Source of the DNA: Candidatus Zixiibacteriota bacterium
GTDB lineage: Bacteria > Zixibacteria > MSB-5A5 > GN15 > FEB-12
Reading direction: 5' to 3'
Assembly: GCA_030642845.1 (NCBI GenBank)
Contig: DAOWMZ010000058.1
Location: 1 to 8,228, forward strand
DNA length: 8,228 nt
Shown here: in pieces, positions 1-7,978 of the stretch
How positions within the stretch are numbered: the stretch's first letter is position 1
How the letters are laid out: each line of letters opens with the position of its first letter
The notes under the pieces: generated by a model
Database searches by the model: none
Told to the model about the DNA's origin: nothing
Seen by the model: only the letters and a program-made list of their open reading frames with translations
Translations under genes and position numbers: made by a program

Positions 1-1
1 A

Positions 2-2206
2 TTTATAAACATAGTTATTTGCCTGTCTATCCTATTGATGGCCGGTGTTGTTATTGCCGATGATACTGAATCGGGAACAACCGACTTTTCATTCTGGTTA
101 GGCTCGCATTACACTGATTTTGAAGATAATCCTGATAAAGTAGGGGAATATAATCTCGGCAAAAAAGAGGATTTACTACCCGAATTCAAATTAAATATGA
201 TTTCAAGATCAAATGGAAAACTCATATACCTTGATGGACATTATTATGATAATGAAAATGTCAACGGCAAATTAAAAGGTATGTTTGGCAATCGTTTTAA
301 TTTTGAAGTCCAATATCGATCATTAACAAAACAACAGGGCCAGGACCTTCTTGAGAATGTACAAGCTCAGGAGTGGGTAGGTCTTGATACTGTTACTATT
401 GATGGAAGTCTTACTTTCATTGACAAAGCCGGCGGTAAGATGCTCACACATGAAATTACCGACCCGGGTGCAGATTATAACTATAACCGTCATGAGTTGA
501 TGACCAAATTCAGCCTGCTGTTATCAAAGAAAAACAACCTTAAGATAGTTGCGGCTCATCGCAGTATCCTTAAAAAGGGTACAGAACAGATGATCACATC
601 TAATCACTGTTATAGCTGCCATCTGACATCAAAGACTATTGATGTGGACAAACAGACTCATCAAATCGAAGCCGGTTTGGAAGCTGATATTAAGAATTAC
701 AGTGTCGGCTATACATTGGGTTACCGTACATTTGAATCTAAAATTGATGCTCCGATGGTTGAGTATGATAATGCTGAGCATCCGGTTACCGGTGGAGCTT
801 CGGGTGAGTTTGGACCTCGACTGATTTATGAAGATACAACTGTGGCTTATGGTGTTTATCCTGAGACGGAGAAAATGTCTCATAAGGTACGTATCAAAGG
901 TAAACTCGGTAAAGGCAGGTTAGCCTCTTCCTTTATGATAAGCAAAACCAAAAACAAAGGGACTGATTTGACCAGCGATGCTGTTGCAGGTGCGATCAAC
1001 TATACCGTTCCTCTATCTCCTAAAACTCGCTTGATTGCCAAAGCATCTGTTTCAAAAATGAAAGCCGACGATCCCTTTATCGATCTACCGGACTTTCGTG
1101 AGGGACTCACTCCGAGTTTTGATTTCGATTTCACTCGGTACTCATCAATAGACCGAATGGATGGGAAGTTCAGTGCGGAAGTTATTTCTCGATTAAATAA
1201 CCGCTGGACTCTTTCTATTCTGGGGGAGTACAGACGTATTGATCGGGATGATTATCCGATATATAATGACGGCTGGACAACCAGTAAGATGATTGGCCAG
1301 GCTAAAATGCGATACCGGAAGGGATTGAAATATACAAGTTCTTTCAAATATCGCTTTGAGAAAACTTCCGATCCTTATACATCAGGCAAAGGATTATTTG
1401 AAGGTGTTGGTCGTGATAATTTGAGTCCGCTGGATGGTGCGACTTTTATTTTCTATTTCCAACGTGAAGATTTACGTTATCAGAATATTACAACCGAACC
1501 GACAGATTATCACCAGTTTGACTGGAATCTTAGCTGGCAGTCAAGCAATGAAGTTAGCTTTAGCCTGGCGGCTAAAGTTACTTATGATAAGAACTCCGAT
1601 CTGGACAGTCTTGATGTTGAGCATTTCACGGCTTTGCCGGGGATAGCTATCAACTTTATGCCTGATCCCAGAACAGTATTTAGTTCCGGTTATACCTATG
1701 GTTACTATAAATCGAGAGGGCCGGTTACTGTAGCTCTCTTCGATGGCTGAGCAGGTCATTTAGCACGCGCCTCCGGTGGAGACGCTAAGCACTACGGTTC
1801 CATGTACACCATGGCCGATTATAAGACCAATACTCACAATATGTATCTGACTGGTAGTTTCCAGGTTTCGCCAAAAGTACGCTTATTTGGAAATCTAAAC
1901 TATAACATGTCTGACGCTTCATATGATCAGGTGATAATGCCTGATGTTGAGGACAGACTTGTAAATTTAGCAGGTACGCCTGAACTCCATCATCAGGATT
2001 TCACTCTTGATGATATGGATGATTACTCAAACCTGAAATACCAGGTAATCAGCTTGAATACTGGTATGGAATACAGAGTTTCACCAAAAGTTTTGATTTC
2101 TATTGATGGTGATTTTGTAAGCCTCAATGATGATGCCGGGTATGTTTACGGCATCGAAACCGGCCAGTTTCTGATGATCAGGGCCGGTGTTGGATATGGT
2201 TTCTAA
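2..2206 (+). CDS. Outer-membrane beta-barrel selenoprotein with one CXXCH motif (5' partial, in-frame TGA read as Sec)
   Basis: The frame is open from the left edge, so the true start lies upstream. The first visible residues are a hydrophobic signal-peptide core (FINIVICLSILLMAGVVIA, then DD), so the mature protein starts near visible residue 20. At least 734 residues are encoded, about the size of MtrB/PioB barrels. The body has alternating polar/aromatic strands separated by Asp/Asn-rich loops, and it ends GVGYGF, a terminal-Phe signal typical of BAM-inserted barrels. One heme-type motif, CYSCH, sits at visible residues 203-207; these are its only cysteines. Codon 583 is TGA (1748-1750). 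The frame continues without another stop through GHLARASGGDAKHYG into clear barrel sequence, and a SECIS-like hairpin follows the TGA. The downstream part has no ribosome site or signal peptide of its own, so it is not a separate gene. I recall a Geobacter-type family named GSU2204, described as a CXXCH-containing (seleno)protein, which fits, but I cannot verify it here. The alternative is a nonsense mutation or sequencing error. The barrel call is firm; the Sec call is probable. Confidence 0.82.
1748..1790 (+). promoter_or_regulatory. Probable bacterial SECIS element just after the in-frame UGA
   Basis: The UGA at 1748-1750 is followed by a compact hairpin. CTCC (1771-1774) pairs with GGAG (1778-1781) around a GGT loop (1775-1777). 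After one C/A mismatch, GCG (1767-1769) pairs with CGC (1783-1785). TTA (1760-1762) can pair with TAA (1786-1788) across a four-base bulge, or TTAGC (1760-1764) with GCTAA (1784-1788) as an alternative lower stem. The loop begins 24 nt after the UGA and its first two bases are G. The known bacterial SECIS model asks for a G in the first two loop positions and a UGA-to-loop distance of about 16-37 nt. The hairpin is conspicuously GC-rich inside an AT-rich gene. Such an element would recruit SelB with Sec-tRNA. No T-tract follows, so it is not an intrinsic terminator. Confidence 0.72.
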
Positions 2207-2234
2207 CTGAGTTTTTTACTTTTGTTATAATCAA

Positions 2235-2273
2235 GCCGGACATATTATAATATGGTATGTCCGGCCTTTTTTT
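2235..2273 (+). terminator. Rho-independent terminator after the barrel gene
   Basis: A perfect 10-bp stem pairs GCCGGACATA (2235-2244) with TATGTCCGGC (2256-2265) around an 11-nt AT-rich loop. One C and then seven T residues (2267-2273) follow. It lies 28 nt past the TAA of the barrel gene and ends about 57 nt before the next start codon. It should separate the barrel transcript from the cytochrome genes, which then need their own promoter. Confidence 0.9.
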
Positions 2274-2330
2274 AAAAACAAAAAAAAAGATAGATAAAAC
2301 CGGATTATATTTGTATTATATACGCTTGTC
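2274..2330 (+). promoter_or_regulatory. AT-rich promoter-like leader of the 21-heme gene, no Shine-Dalgarno
   Basis: The gene behind the terminator needs a promoter in this short stretch. It is very AT-rich, with an A-tract at 2274-2289 and -10-like boxes: TATATTTG (2306-2313), which matches the Bacteroidota TAnnTTTG form, and TATTAT (2314-2319). No convincing -35 box is visible. No purine-rich ribosome site precedes the ATG at 2331; the 20 bases before it are T/A-rich. A start only 10-20 nt after such a box would give a very short leader. The stretch is promoter-like, but the exact elements are uncertain. Confidence 0.3.
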
Positions 2331-5249
2331 ATGAAGATATTATTTTACATATTTGTTTTAATCATCCTGATTACTTCTCTAAACGTAATCGCCCAGGATA
2401 ATGATGACTGTATGGCATGTCATGAAGATGATGAGCTTATTGGTATTAATAATTCAGGTGATGAGGTTTCAGTTTTTGTAGATTTAGAACAATTTGATAA
2501 TTCCATACACGTTGGAATGGAATGTATAAATTGTCATATTGATTTGGACGGTTTTGAAGATTTCCCCCATGAAGAAGATCTGGAACCTGTAGATTGTAGT
2601 ATGTGCCATGATGATGTTCTTGAAGATCATGAGAATAGCATCCACAATCAAAAAGCTCAATGTTTTGATTGTCACGGTAAACATAATATAGTATCACCGG
2701 GTGATTCCGATGTAGGTGAAGGGGGCGTAAATTGCGGTAAGTGTCACCAAAGGATTTCAAAACAATATGATAAGTCTCTACATGGCAAGATAGTCCATTC
2801 GGGTGCTCCTTTGGCTCCTCGTTGTTGGGACTGTCATGGATCCCATGATATCCTTGATACACAGTCACCTGATGCTCGTGTTGATCGTTTCAATATTCCC
2901 TTTATGTGCGGAAGCTGTCATAAGGAAGGGACAGAGATTACCCAAAAATATGATATTCCCGAAGACAGTGTACTTTTTCATTATTCACAATCCATACATG
3001 GTTATGGTCTCTTTAATCAGGGATTAATAGTTACGGCAGTCTGCGTTGACTGTCATACGGCTCATAATGTCAGAGATCATACCGACCCCCAGTCCAGCAT
3101 CCATCGTGATAACATCGCCAATACCTGTAAACAATGTCACGGACAGATTGAAAAAGTCCACCGAAGAGTCATCAAAGGTGAACTTTGGCAGAAAGAGCCG
3201 CATAAAGTACCGGCCTGTGTGGACTGTCACTCTCCGCACAAGATCAGGAATGTCTTTTATGATGAAGGGATGGCTGATAAAGAATGCCTTAAGTGTCATA
3301 GCAATACAGATTTGTCGATGATGCGAAATGATGAGGTCATATCATTATATATAGATACGATTGATACTCATGGTTCCATTCACCGCGGGGTTACCTGTGC
3401 CCAATGTCATACCGGAGCTATGCCGAGTAATGATCGTCCCTGTGTAACGGTAGTAAATAATGTTGACTGTTCTATCTGTCACTCGGAAGTAGTTGTAGAT
3501 TACACTATCAGCACTCACGGCACTCTTCACAATCGAGGTGATGGAGATGCTCCCTATTGTACAGATTGTCATGGCAAACATAATACTAAAGGAAAGCTTG
3601 ATACAAAATCTCCCAGCTTTCCAACCAATGTACCTGAATTGTGTGGCAAATGTCATACCTCCGGTGGGACAGTTGCGGTAAGAAAAGCTGACACTACCGA
3701 TGTCTATTTTGCTGATTCATATAAAATGAGTATTCATGGTAAGGGTTTGCTTGAAAGTGGCTTGGTTGTAACAGCCATGTGTACTGATTGTCATACACCC
3801 CATAAAGAACTGCCCAAGGATAATCCTAACTCTACTGTTCATCCTGATAATATTTCAAAAACCTGTGCTGTCTGTCATAATGGGATTTATGAAAAATTCG
3901 TATACAGTATCCACTCTACTACAGTTAGCGAATCAGAAGAACCATTACCCACTTGTGCCGATTGCCATCATTCTCATAAAATTACTCGTACCGATACTCA
4001 TTCTTTTGAATCCGACATCCTCTTACAATGTGGTGGCTGCCACAAAGATGTAACCGAAACATATTTTGAGACATTCCATGGGAAAGTATCCAAATTAGGC
4101 TATGGAGCAGCAAGATGCCATGACTGTCACGGATCACATGATATTTTACCACCTGATGATCCGTCTTCAAGCCTCTCGCGACAAAATATTGTAGAAACAT
4201 GTGCTCAATGCCATACCGGTTCCCACCGACAATTTGCCGGCTATCTAACCCATGCCACTCATCATGATCGTACCAAATATCCAATACTATTTTATACTTT
4301 CTGGTTTATGACTATCCTGCTGGTAGGAACCTTTGTTATTGCCGGTACGCATACCCTTCTTTGGCTGCCACGTTCATTCCAGGCTATGAGACAACATAAG
4401 AAATTACGTAAAGCCGTTTATGGTCGTCTTGAATACCGTCGTTTCAAGCCATTGCAAAGCTGGCTGCATGTAATGGTTGTTGTCAGTTTCCTGGGGCTGG
4501 CATTAACCGGAATGACGCTTAAATTTTCATATTTAGGCTGGGCACAGTGGATTTCCTGGTTACTAGGTGGTTTTGAATCGGCTGGTTATATCCATCGCAT
4601 ATGTGCTATTATTACTTTTGCATATTTTGGTATTCACCTTTTTGACTTGATTAAATCCGCTCGTAAGAGTAGAAAGACACTCAAAGAATTTTTGGTCAGC
4701 CAGAAAAGCATGATCCCATCGAAAACAGATTTAAAGGAACTGATCGGAACGTTAAAATGGTTCTTTGGCATGGGACCAAGACCACGTTATGGACGCTGGA
4801 CTTATTGGGAAAAATTTGATTATTTTGCAGTTTTTTGGGGTGTAGCAATAATTGGCACAACCGGTCTTATGCTCTGGTTCCCGGAATTCTTTACACGTTT
4901 TCTGCCTGGGTGGATAATAAATGTTGCTACCATTGTGCACTCCGATGAAGCATTGCTCGCAACCGGGTTTATTTTTACTGTTCACTTTTTTAATACACAT
5001 TTCCGCCCGGATAAATTCCCGATGGATACAGTTATATTCACCGGTCGTATTCCTGTCAAAGAACTGCAGCAGGATCGCCCTCGTGAATATGAAGAACTGA
5101 TGAAAGACCGTAAAATTAAAAAGCATCTTGTTGAACCATTGCCGCCGGTTATAGTCAAGATAATTCGAATCTTTGGAGCTCTGGCGTTAACAACCGGCTT
5201 GATTATAGTATTATTAATTATCTATGCTGAGATATTTGGTTATAGATAA
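2331..5249 (+). CDS. 21-heme cytochrome c fused to a membrane cytochrome b (CbcL-like quinone oxidoreductase)
   Basis: This 972-residue protein probably exchanges electrons between the menaquinone pool and periplasmic hemes. A signal peptide or N-terminal anchor (1-21, ending VIA/QD) precedes 21 CXXCH motifs between C27 and H628, including CMACH (27), CINCH (65), CWDCH (165), CVDCH (296), CLKCH (319), CTDCH (410), CADCH (542) and CAQCH (624). Many single His in SIHG or LHGK contexts can act as distal ligands. The remainder (about 650-972) is a helical membrane domain with roughly six hydrophobic segments. H755/H769 and H870/H885 are each spaced 14-15 residues apart within a helix, as expected for two bis-His b hemes; H713 and H890 are additional candidates. 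Geobacter CbcL has the same architecture with nine c hemes, so this is a much enlarged relative. The c region is internally duplicated: hemes 1-4 resemble 11-14, 7-10 resemble 15-18, and 5-6 resemble 19-20. The ATG is chosen because the signal sequence begins there, although no ribosome site is visible. Probably co-transcribed with the next gene. The partner and the direction of electron flow are inferred. Confidence 0.9.
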   Translation: MKILFYIFVLIILITSLNVIAQDNDDCMACHEDDELIGINNSGDEVSVFVDLEQFDNSIHVGMECINCHIDLDGFEDFPHEEDLEPVDCSMCHDDVLEDHENSIHNQKAQCFDCHGKHNIVSPGDSDVGEGGVNCGKCHQRISKQYDKSLHGKIVHSGAPLAPRCWDCHGSHDILDTQSPDARVDRFNIPFMCGSCHKEGTEITQKYDIPEDSVLFHYSQSIHGYGLFNQGLIVTAVCVDCHTAHNVRDHTDPQSSIHRDNIANTCKQCHGQIEKVHRRVIKGELWQKEPHKVPACVDCHSPHKIRNVFYDEGMADKECLKCHSNTDLSMMRNDEVISLYIDTIDTHGSIHRGVTCAQCHTGAMPSNDRPCVTVVNNVDCSICHSEVVVDYTISTHGTLHNRGDGDAPYCTDCHGKHNTKGKLDTKSPSFPTNVPELCGKCHTSGGTVAVRKADTTDVYFADSYKMSIHGKGLLESGLVVTAMCTDCHTPHKELPKDNPNSTVHPDNISKTCAVCHNGIYEKFVYSIHSTTVSESEEPLPTCADCHHSHKITRTDTHSFESDILLQCGGCHKDVTETYFETFHGKVSKLGYGAARCHDCHGSHDILPPDDPSSSLSRQNIVETCAQCHTGSHRQFAGYLTHATHHDRTKYPILFYTFWFMTILLVGTFVIAGTHTLLWLPRSFQAMRQHKKLRKAVYGRLEYRRFKPLQSWLHVMVVVSFLGLALTGMTLKFSYLGWAQWISWLLGGFESAGYIHRICAIITFAYFGIHLFDLIKSARKSRKTLKEFLVSQKSMIPSKTDLKELIGTLKWFFGMGPRPRYGRWTYWEKFDYFAVFWGVAIIGTTGLMLWFPEFFTRFLPGWIINVATIVHSDEALLATGFIFTVHFFNTHFRPDKFPMDTVIFTGRIPVKELQQDRPREYEELMKDRKIKKHLVEPLPPVIVKIIRIFGALALTTGLIIVLLIIYAEIFGYR

Positions 5250-5272
5250 TAATTAGAAACTTTTCTATTATC

Positions 5273-5287
5273 AGGGGTGAAGTTTTG
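5273..5287 (+). promoter_or_regulatory. Shine-Dalgarno that fixes a TTG start for the octaheme gene
   Basis: AGGGGTGA (5273-5280) is a strong ribosome site. Four bases later comes TTG (5285-5287), the first residue of a good signal peptide (MKINSTILLLIILV). No in-frame ATG lies between the preceding gene and the signal peptide, so TTG is the start. The preceding gene, in contrast, has no such site. Confidence 0.85.
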
Positions 5288-7828
5288 AAAATAAACAGTA
5301 CCATTCTACTTTTAATTATTCTCGTAATTAATGTTCCATCAACTATATTAGGCCAGCATCCTGCAATTTTCCTTTATGACAAGGATGCTGAAGAAATCAA
5401 TCCCATGACGGGAGATAACATTAACAGTCCATTCTCAACGGTAATGACATGCGGGAGTTGCCATGATTATGATGAAATAACTTCCGGTTATCATTTTCAA
5501 ATGGGATGGGATGTTGTCGATGATAATTTTGGTGTAGCTGAAGGGAGACCCTGGGAGATTTCCAATGGGATGTTGGGTAAATGGTGTCCGATGTACCTCC
5601 GTCAAATGGCTAAAAAAGAGAATGAAAGTGCTGATGCGATTGACCTCACCATTTATGAGTTTATTAAATCTGCCAAAAGCAGTGGTTCGAGTATAAGCTG
5701 CGGCGCGTGTCACCCCGGCGGCGGAGGACTGGAATATGATCGTGAAGGAAACAGGTACGATGAATACCTTGCTGAAAATCCGGAACTTCGAGATGAGTTG
5801 GATGGCGACTACTATAAGAGCAACTGGGACAAAAGCGGTGTGGTTGAAGCAGATTGTTTTATTTGCCACCTTGAAGGATATAATTTTGATGAAAGGGCTT
5901 TCCAACTTACTCAGGGTAATTTTAAATGGGCAGTGGTCGTCGGTACAAGAATAGGCTTTGTCGAAGGTTCTGTTAATAGTGGTCAGGAGCCAACCATAGT
6001 TTATAATAAGCGTTTTTTCAATGAAGACGGTTCGATCACTCTTGATATATCATGGCCCCCTCCTGATGATAACTGTATGTTCTGCCATGGTCAGAGCGAT
6101 GTTCGCAAAAGGGGATTTTCCTGGAATGATATGTTTAATCCTGATGTACATAATAGCCAGGGAATAAGCTGTGTTGCCTGTCATCCAGCAGGACCGGATC
6201 ATATGTTTGCCAAGGGAAATGCAAGCGATCTGCGTGTTGCTGATCATCTCGACGGAACCATGAAAAACTGCAAAGAATGCCATACCGAAGGTTTATTGGG
6301 AGCGACTGTACCAGAACATAAAACTATCAGGCCTTCGCATTTAGAAAAGATTTCCTGTGAAGCCTGTCATATTCCTTCTCTTAAAAGAGCTGCTGCAATG
6401 GGTTTTGAAGCAACTACCGGAAAACAGATTTTTTATAATAATCCTCTTGATGCAAAAGATTTCGGAGAGTTGAAAGAATGGAAACCTGTTTATGAACGAT
6501 GGGATGGAGAAGTGATTTATCCATTCAATAGTCTGCTAACAATCTGGTGGGGAAATTTAGAGTCAGATAGTCTGATTTATCCATTATTTTTGAAAGAACA
6601 CAAAGAAGGCTGGAAGCTGTTTTCTGATAAGATAGAAGATGATAATGATGATGGTGAGCCTGAAGTAAACCGCGAAGATGAAATTATTGCCGGACTAATA
6701 GGATACACAGAATCATTAGCAGATAATCAGCGTTTTTCACAGGTTCATCCGGTCTTTGTAAAGGGTGGAAAAATATACCATCTCGGTTCTTCTAGAGAGC
6801 TTCTGGTACTTGATCGTGAAGTAGAGCCCTGTACAAATTATTCTATCAGTCATAATGTCGCTCCTGTTCACAAAGCTCTTGGAGCAAACGGTTGTTATGA
6901 CTGCCATGCTTCGGATGTTTACTTTTTCAAAGGACAACGTGTTCTGGATATGTACAATGAAAGCGGCGACCAGACTACTAAATCAATAGGGAGATATTAT
7001 GGGTGCAACCCATTATCTTTTGCTATCAATACATTTCATCAGCAGATTCTAAGTCCAATTGTTAGTATTGGAATTATCCTGGTATTGTTCTTAATCACAT
7101 TTCACTATCATAGTTATGGTCCAAAGCATATTCGTTTTGTGCCTGATTCCGGTGAAGTGTTGAGGTTTACGATTGTTGAAAGAGGAGTTCATTTATTTAG
7201 ATTGATTTCATTTATTATTCTATCTATTACTGGGTTAATAATGGCTTTTAATGCAACTGAATGGCAAATTCTTTTGTTTAGTTCCCCTAAGCAAATGCTG
7301 TTGATCCATATTTGGGCTGGGGTTGTTTTTATAATTACTACTATTATTGGCATCAAACTCTGGATAAAAGATGCAATTTTTGCCTCTTACGATATACAAT
7401 GGGTCAGACACATCGGAGGATATTTGGGCTACAAAGGTAAAGTAGCCTCCGATCGATTCAATGCTGGACAGAAGATGTTTTATTGGTACACGACTATTTT
7501 TGGAATTTTAATCTCAATATCCGGGGTTATACTTACTTTTAAAGAATTCTTTCCGATTTCATGGATATGTATAACGTCAACATTCCATAACTTAATTGGG
7601 TTTATTATGTTGGCGGGAGTTTTATCACATGCATATCTTGGAACAATAGCCAACCCTGGAACTTGGAGAGTTTTGGTTGATGGTTATGTAACTAAATTAT
7701 GGGCTATACATCATCATCCTATATGGTTTGAAAAACTTATCCAGCGCGGAATAGTAACAAAGGATAAAGAAAAGGATAAAGGAGAGGATGAAGTAAACAA
7801 AAAAACTGAGGATGATACTGATTCATAG
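5285..7828 (+). CDS. Octaheme cytochrome c fused to a formate-dehydrogenase-gamma/HydC-type cytochrome b
   Basis: This 847-residue protein starts with TTG and a signal peptide or anchor (1-23). It carries eight CXXCH motifs, at C56, C139, C191, C264, C296, C329, C358 and C537. A heme-free stretch of about 175 residues separates hemes 7 and 8. It contains tryptophan-rich sequence (LKEWKPVYERWDG, LLTIWWGN) and an acidic run (EDDNDDGEPE) that could bind calcium. Residues from about 588 form a membrane domain of about five helices. H636, H675, H768 and H782 are the likely b-heme ligands, the last two 14 apart. The sequence FNAGQKMFYW and the ending GYVTKLWAIHHHPIWFEKL closely match the quinone-reactive FdnI/FdoI cytochrome b family. 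The tail is a charged Lys/Glu/Asp cytoplasmic extension. It lies 35 nt behind the 21-heme gene, consistent with one operon. It is probably a second inner-membrane quinol/cytochrome c electron-transfer module. An enzymatic role for the octaheme domain, as in octaheme tetrathionate or nitrogen-oxide reductases, cannot be excluded. Confidence 0.87.
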   Translation: MKINSTILLLIILVINVPSTILGQHPAIFLYDKDAEEINPMTGDNINSPFSTVMTCGSCHDYDEITSGYHFQMGWDVVDDNFGVAEGRPWEISNGMLGKWCPMYLRQMAKKENESADAIDLTIYEFIKSAKSSGSSISCGACHPGGGGLEYDREGNRYDEYLAENPELRDELDGDYYKSNWDKSGVVEADCFICHLEGYNFDERAFQLTQGNFKWAVVVGTRIGFVEGSVNSGQEPTIVYNKRFFNEDGSITLDISWPPPDDNCMFCHGQSDVRKRGFSWNDMFNPDVHNSQGISCVACHPAGPDHMFAKGNASDLRVADHLDGTMKNCKECHTEGLLGATVPEHKTIRPSHLEKISCEACHIPSLKRAAAMGFEATTGKQIFYNNPLDAKDFGELKEWKPVYERWDGEVIYPFNSLLTIWWGNLESDSLIYPLFLKEHKEGWKLFSDKIEDDNDDGEPEVNREDEIIAGLIGYTESLADNQRFSQVHPVFVKGGKIYHLGSSRELLVLDREVEPCTNYSISHNVAPVHKALGANGCYDCHASDVYFFKGQRVLDMYNESGDQTTKSIGRYYGCNPLSFAINTFHQQILSPIVSIGIILVLFLITFHYHSYGPKHIRFVPDSGEVLRFTIVERGVHLFRLISFIILSITGLIMAFNATEWQILLFSSPKQMLLIHIWAGVVFIITTIIGIKLWIKDAIFASYDIQWVRHIGGYLGYKGKVASDRFNAGQKMFYWYTTIFGILISISGVILTFKEFFPISWICITSTFHNLIGFIMLAGVLSHAYLGTIANPGTWRVLVDGYVTKLWAIHHHPIWFEKLIQRGIVTKDKEKDKGEDEVNKKTEDDTDS

Positions 7829-7861
7829 AATTCTTCAGTTAATGATTTGTATAGTAGTAAT

Positions 7862-7928
7862 TGATTTCTGAAATCTATTTTGTGATTTATAGCAAATTTA
7901 TAGTATTTCAGAGGATACTAATAGTATG
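7862..7928 (+). repeat. Overlapping inverted repeats in the 150-nt gap before the third cytochrome gene
   Basis: GATTTC-T-GAAATC (7862-7874) is a near-perfect palindrome. TAGTAT (7901-7906) pairs with ATACTA (7915-7920) across an 8-nt loop, and the same ATACTA can pair with a second TAGTAT (7922-7927) directly after it. The elements are AT-rich and weak as hairpins, and no T-tract follows, so this is not a clear terminator. An operator or a mutually exclusive leader structure is possible but unproven. Confidence 0.3.
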
Positions 7929-7978
7929 CTAATATTAAATAATTGATCAGGTCTTTATTTTTATCAGAAGGATTAATT

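Noticed and set aside
35..40. Start of the barrel gene at TTG 35 or ATG 38
   Set aside because: The frame is open back to the window edge with hydrophobic signal-peptide residues before these codons. Starting here would cut the signal sequence in half, so the real start lies upstream.
1748..1750. Genome-wide TGA reassignment (to Trp or Gly)
   Set aside because: The 972- and 847-codon genes contain no in-frame TGA and use TGG freely for Trp, while TAA and TAG serve as stops. A reassigned TGA would be common.
1760..1790. Hairpin as an intrinsic transcription terminator
   Set aside because: No T-tract follows, it lies inside a continuing reading frame, and a strong terminator already sits at 2235-2273.
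1802..2206. A separate 134-residue gene starting at ATG 1802
   Set aside because: It is in the same frame as the upstream barrel and joined to it by 17 sense codons after a single TGA. It has no ribosome site or signal peptide, and it supplies the missing C-terminal strands and terminal Phe of the barrel.
2409..4235. DNA repeat or CRISPR-like array suggested by recurring TGTCAT-type words
   Set aside because: The recurrence comes from codons of CXXCH motifs at irregular spacing in a coding frame. There are no constant repeats with spacers.
2446..5126. Antisense and other-frame ORFs across the cytochrome genes
   Set aside because: They overlap the cytochrome genes, lack ribosome sites and recognisable domains, and arise as shadows of a strongly coding plus strand.
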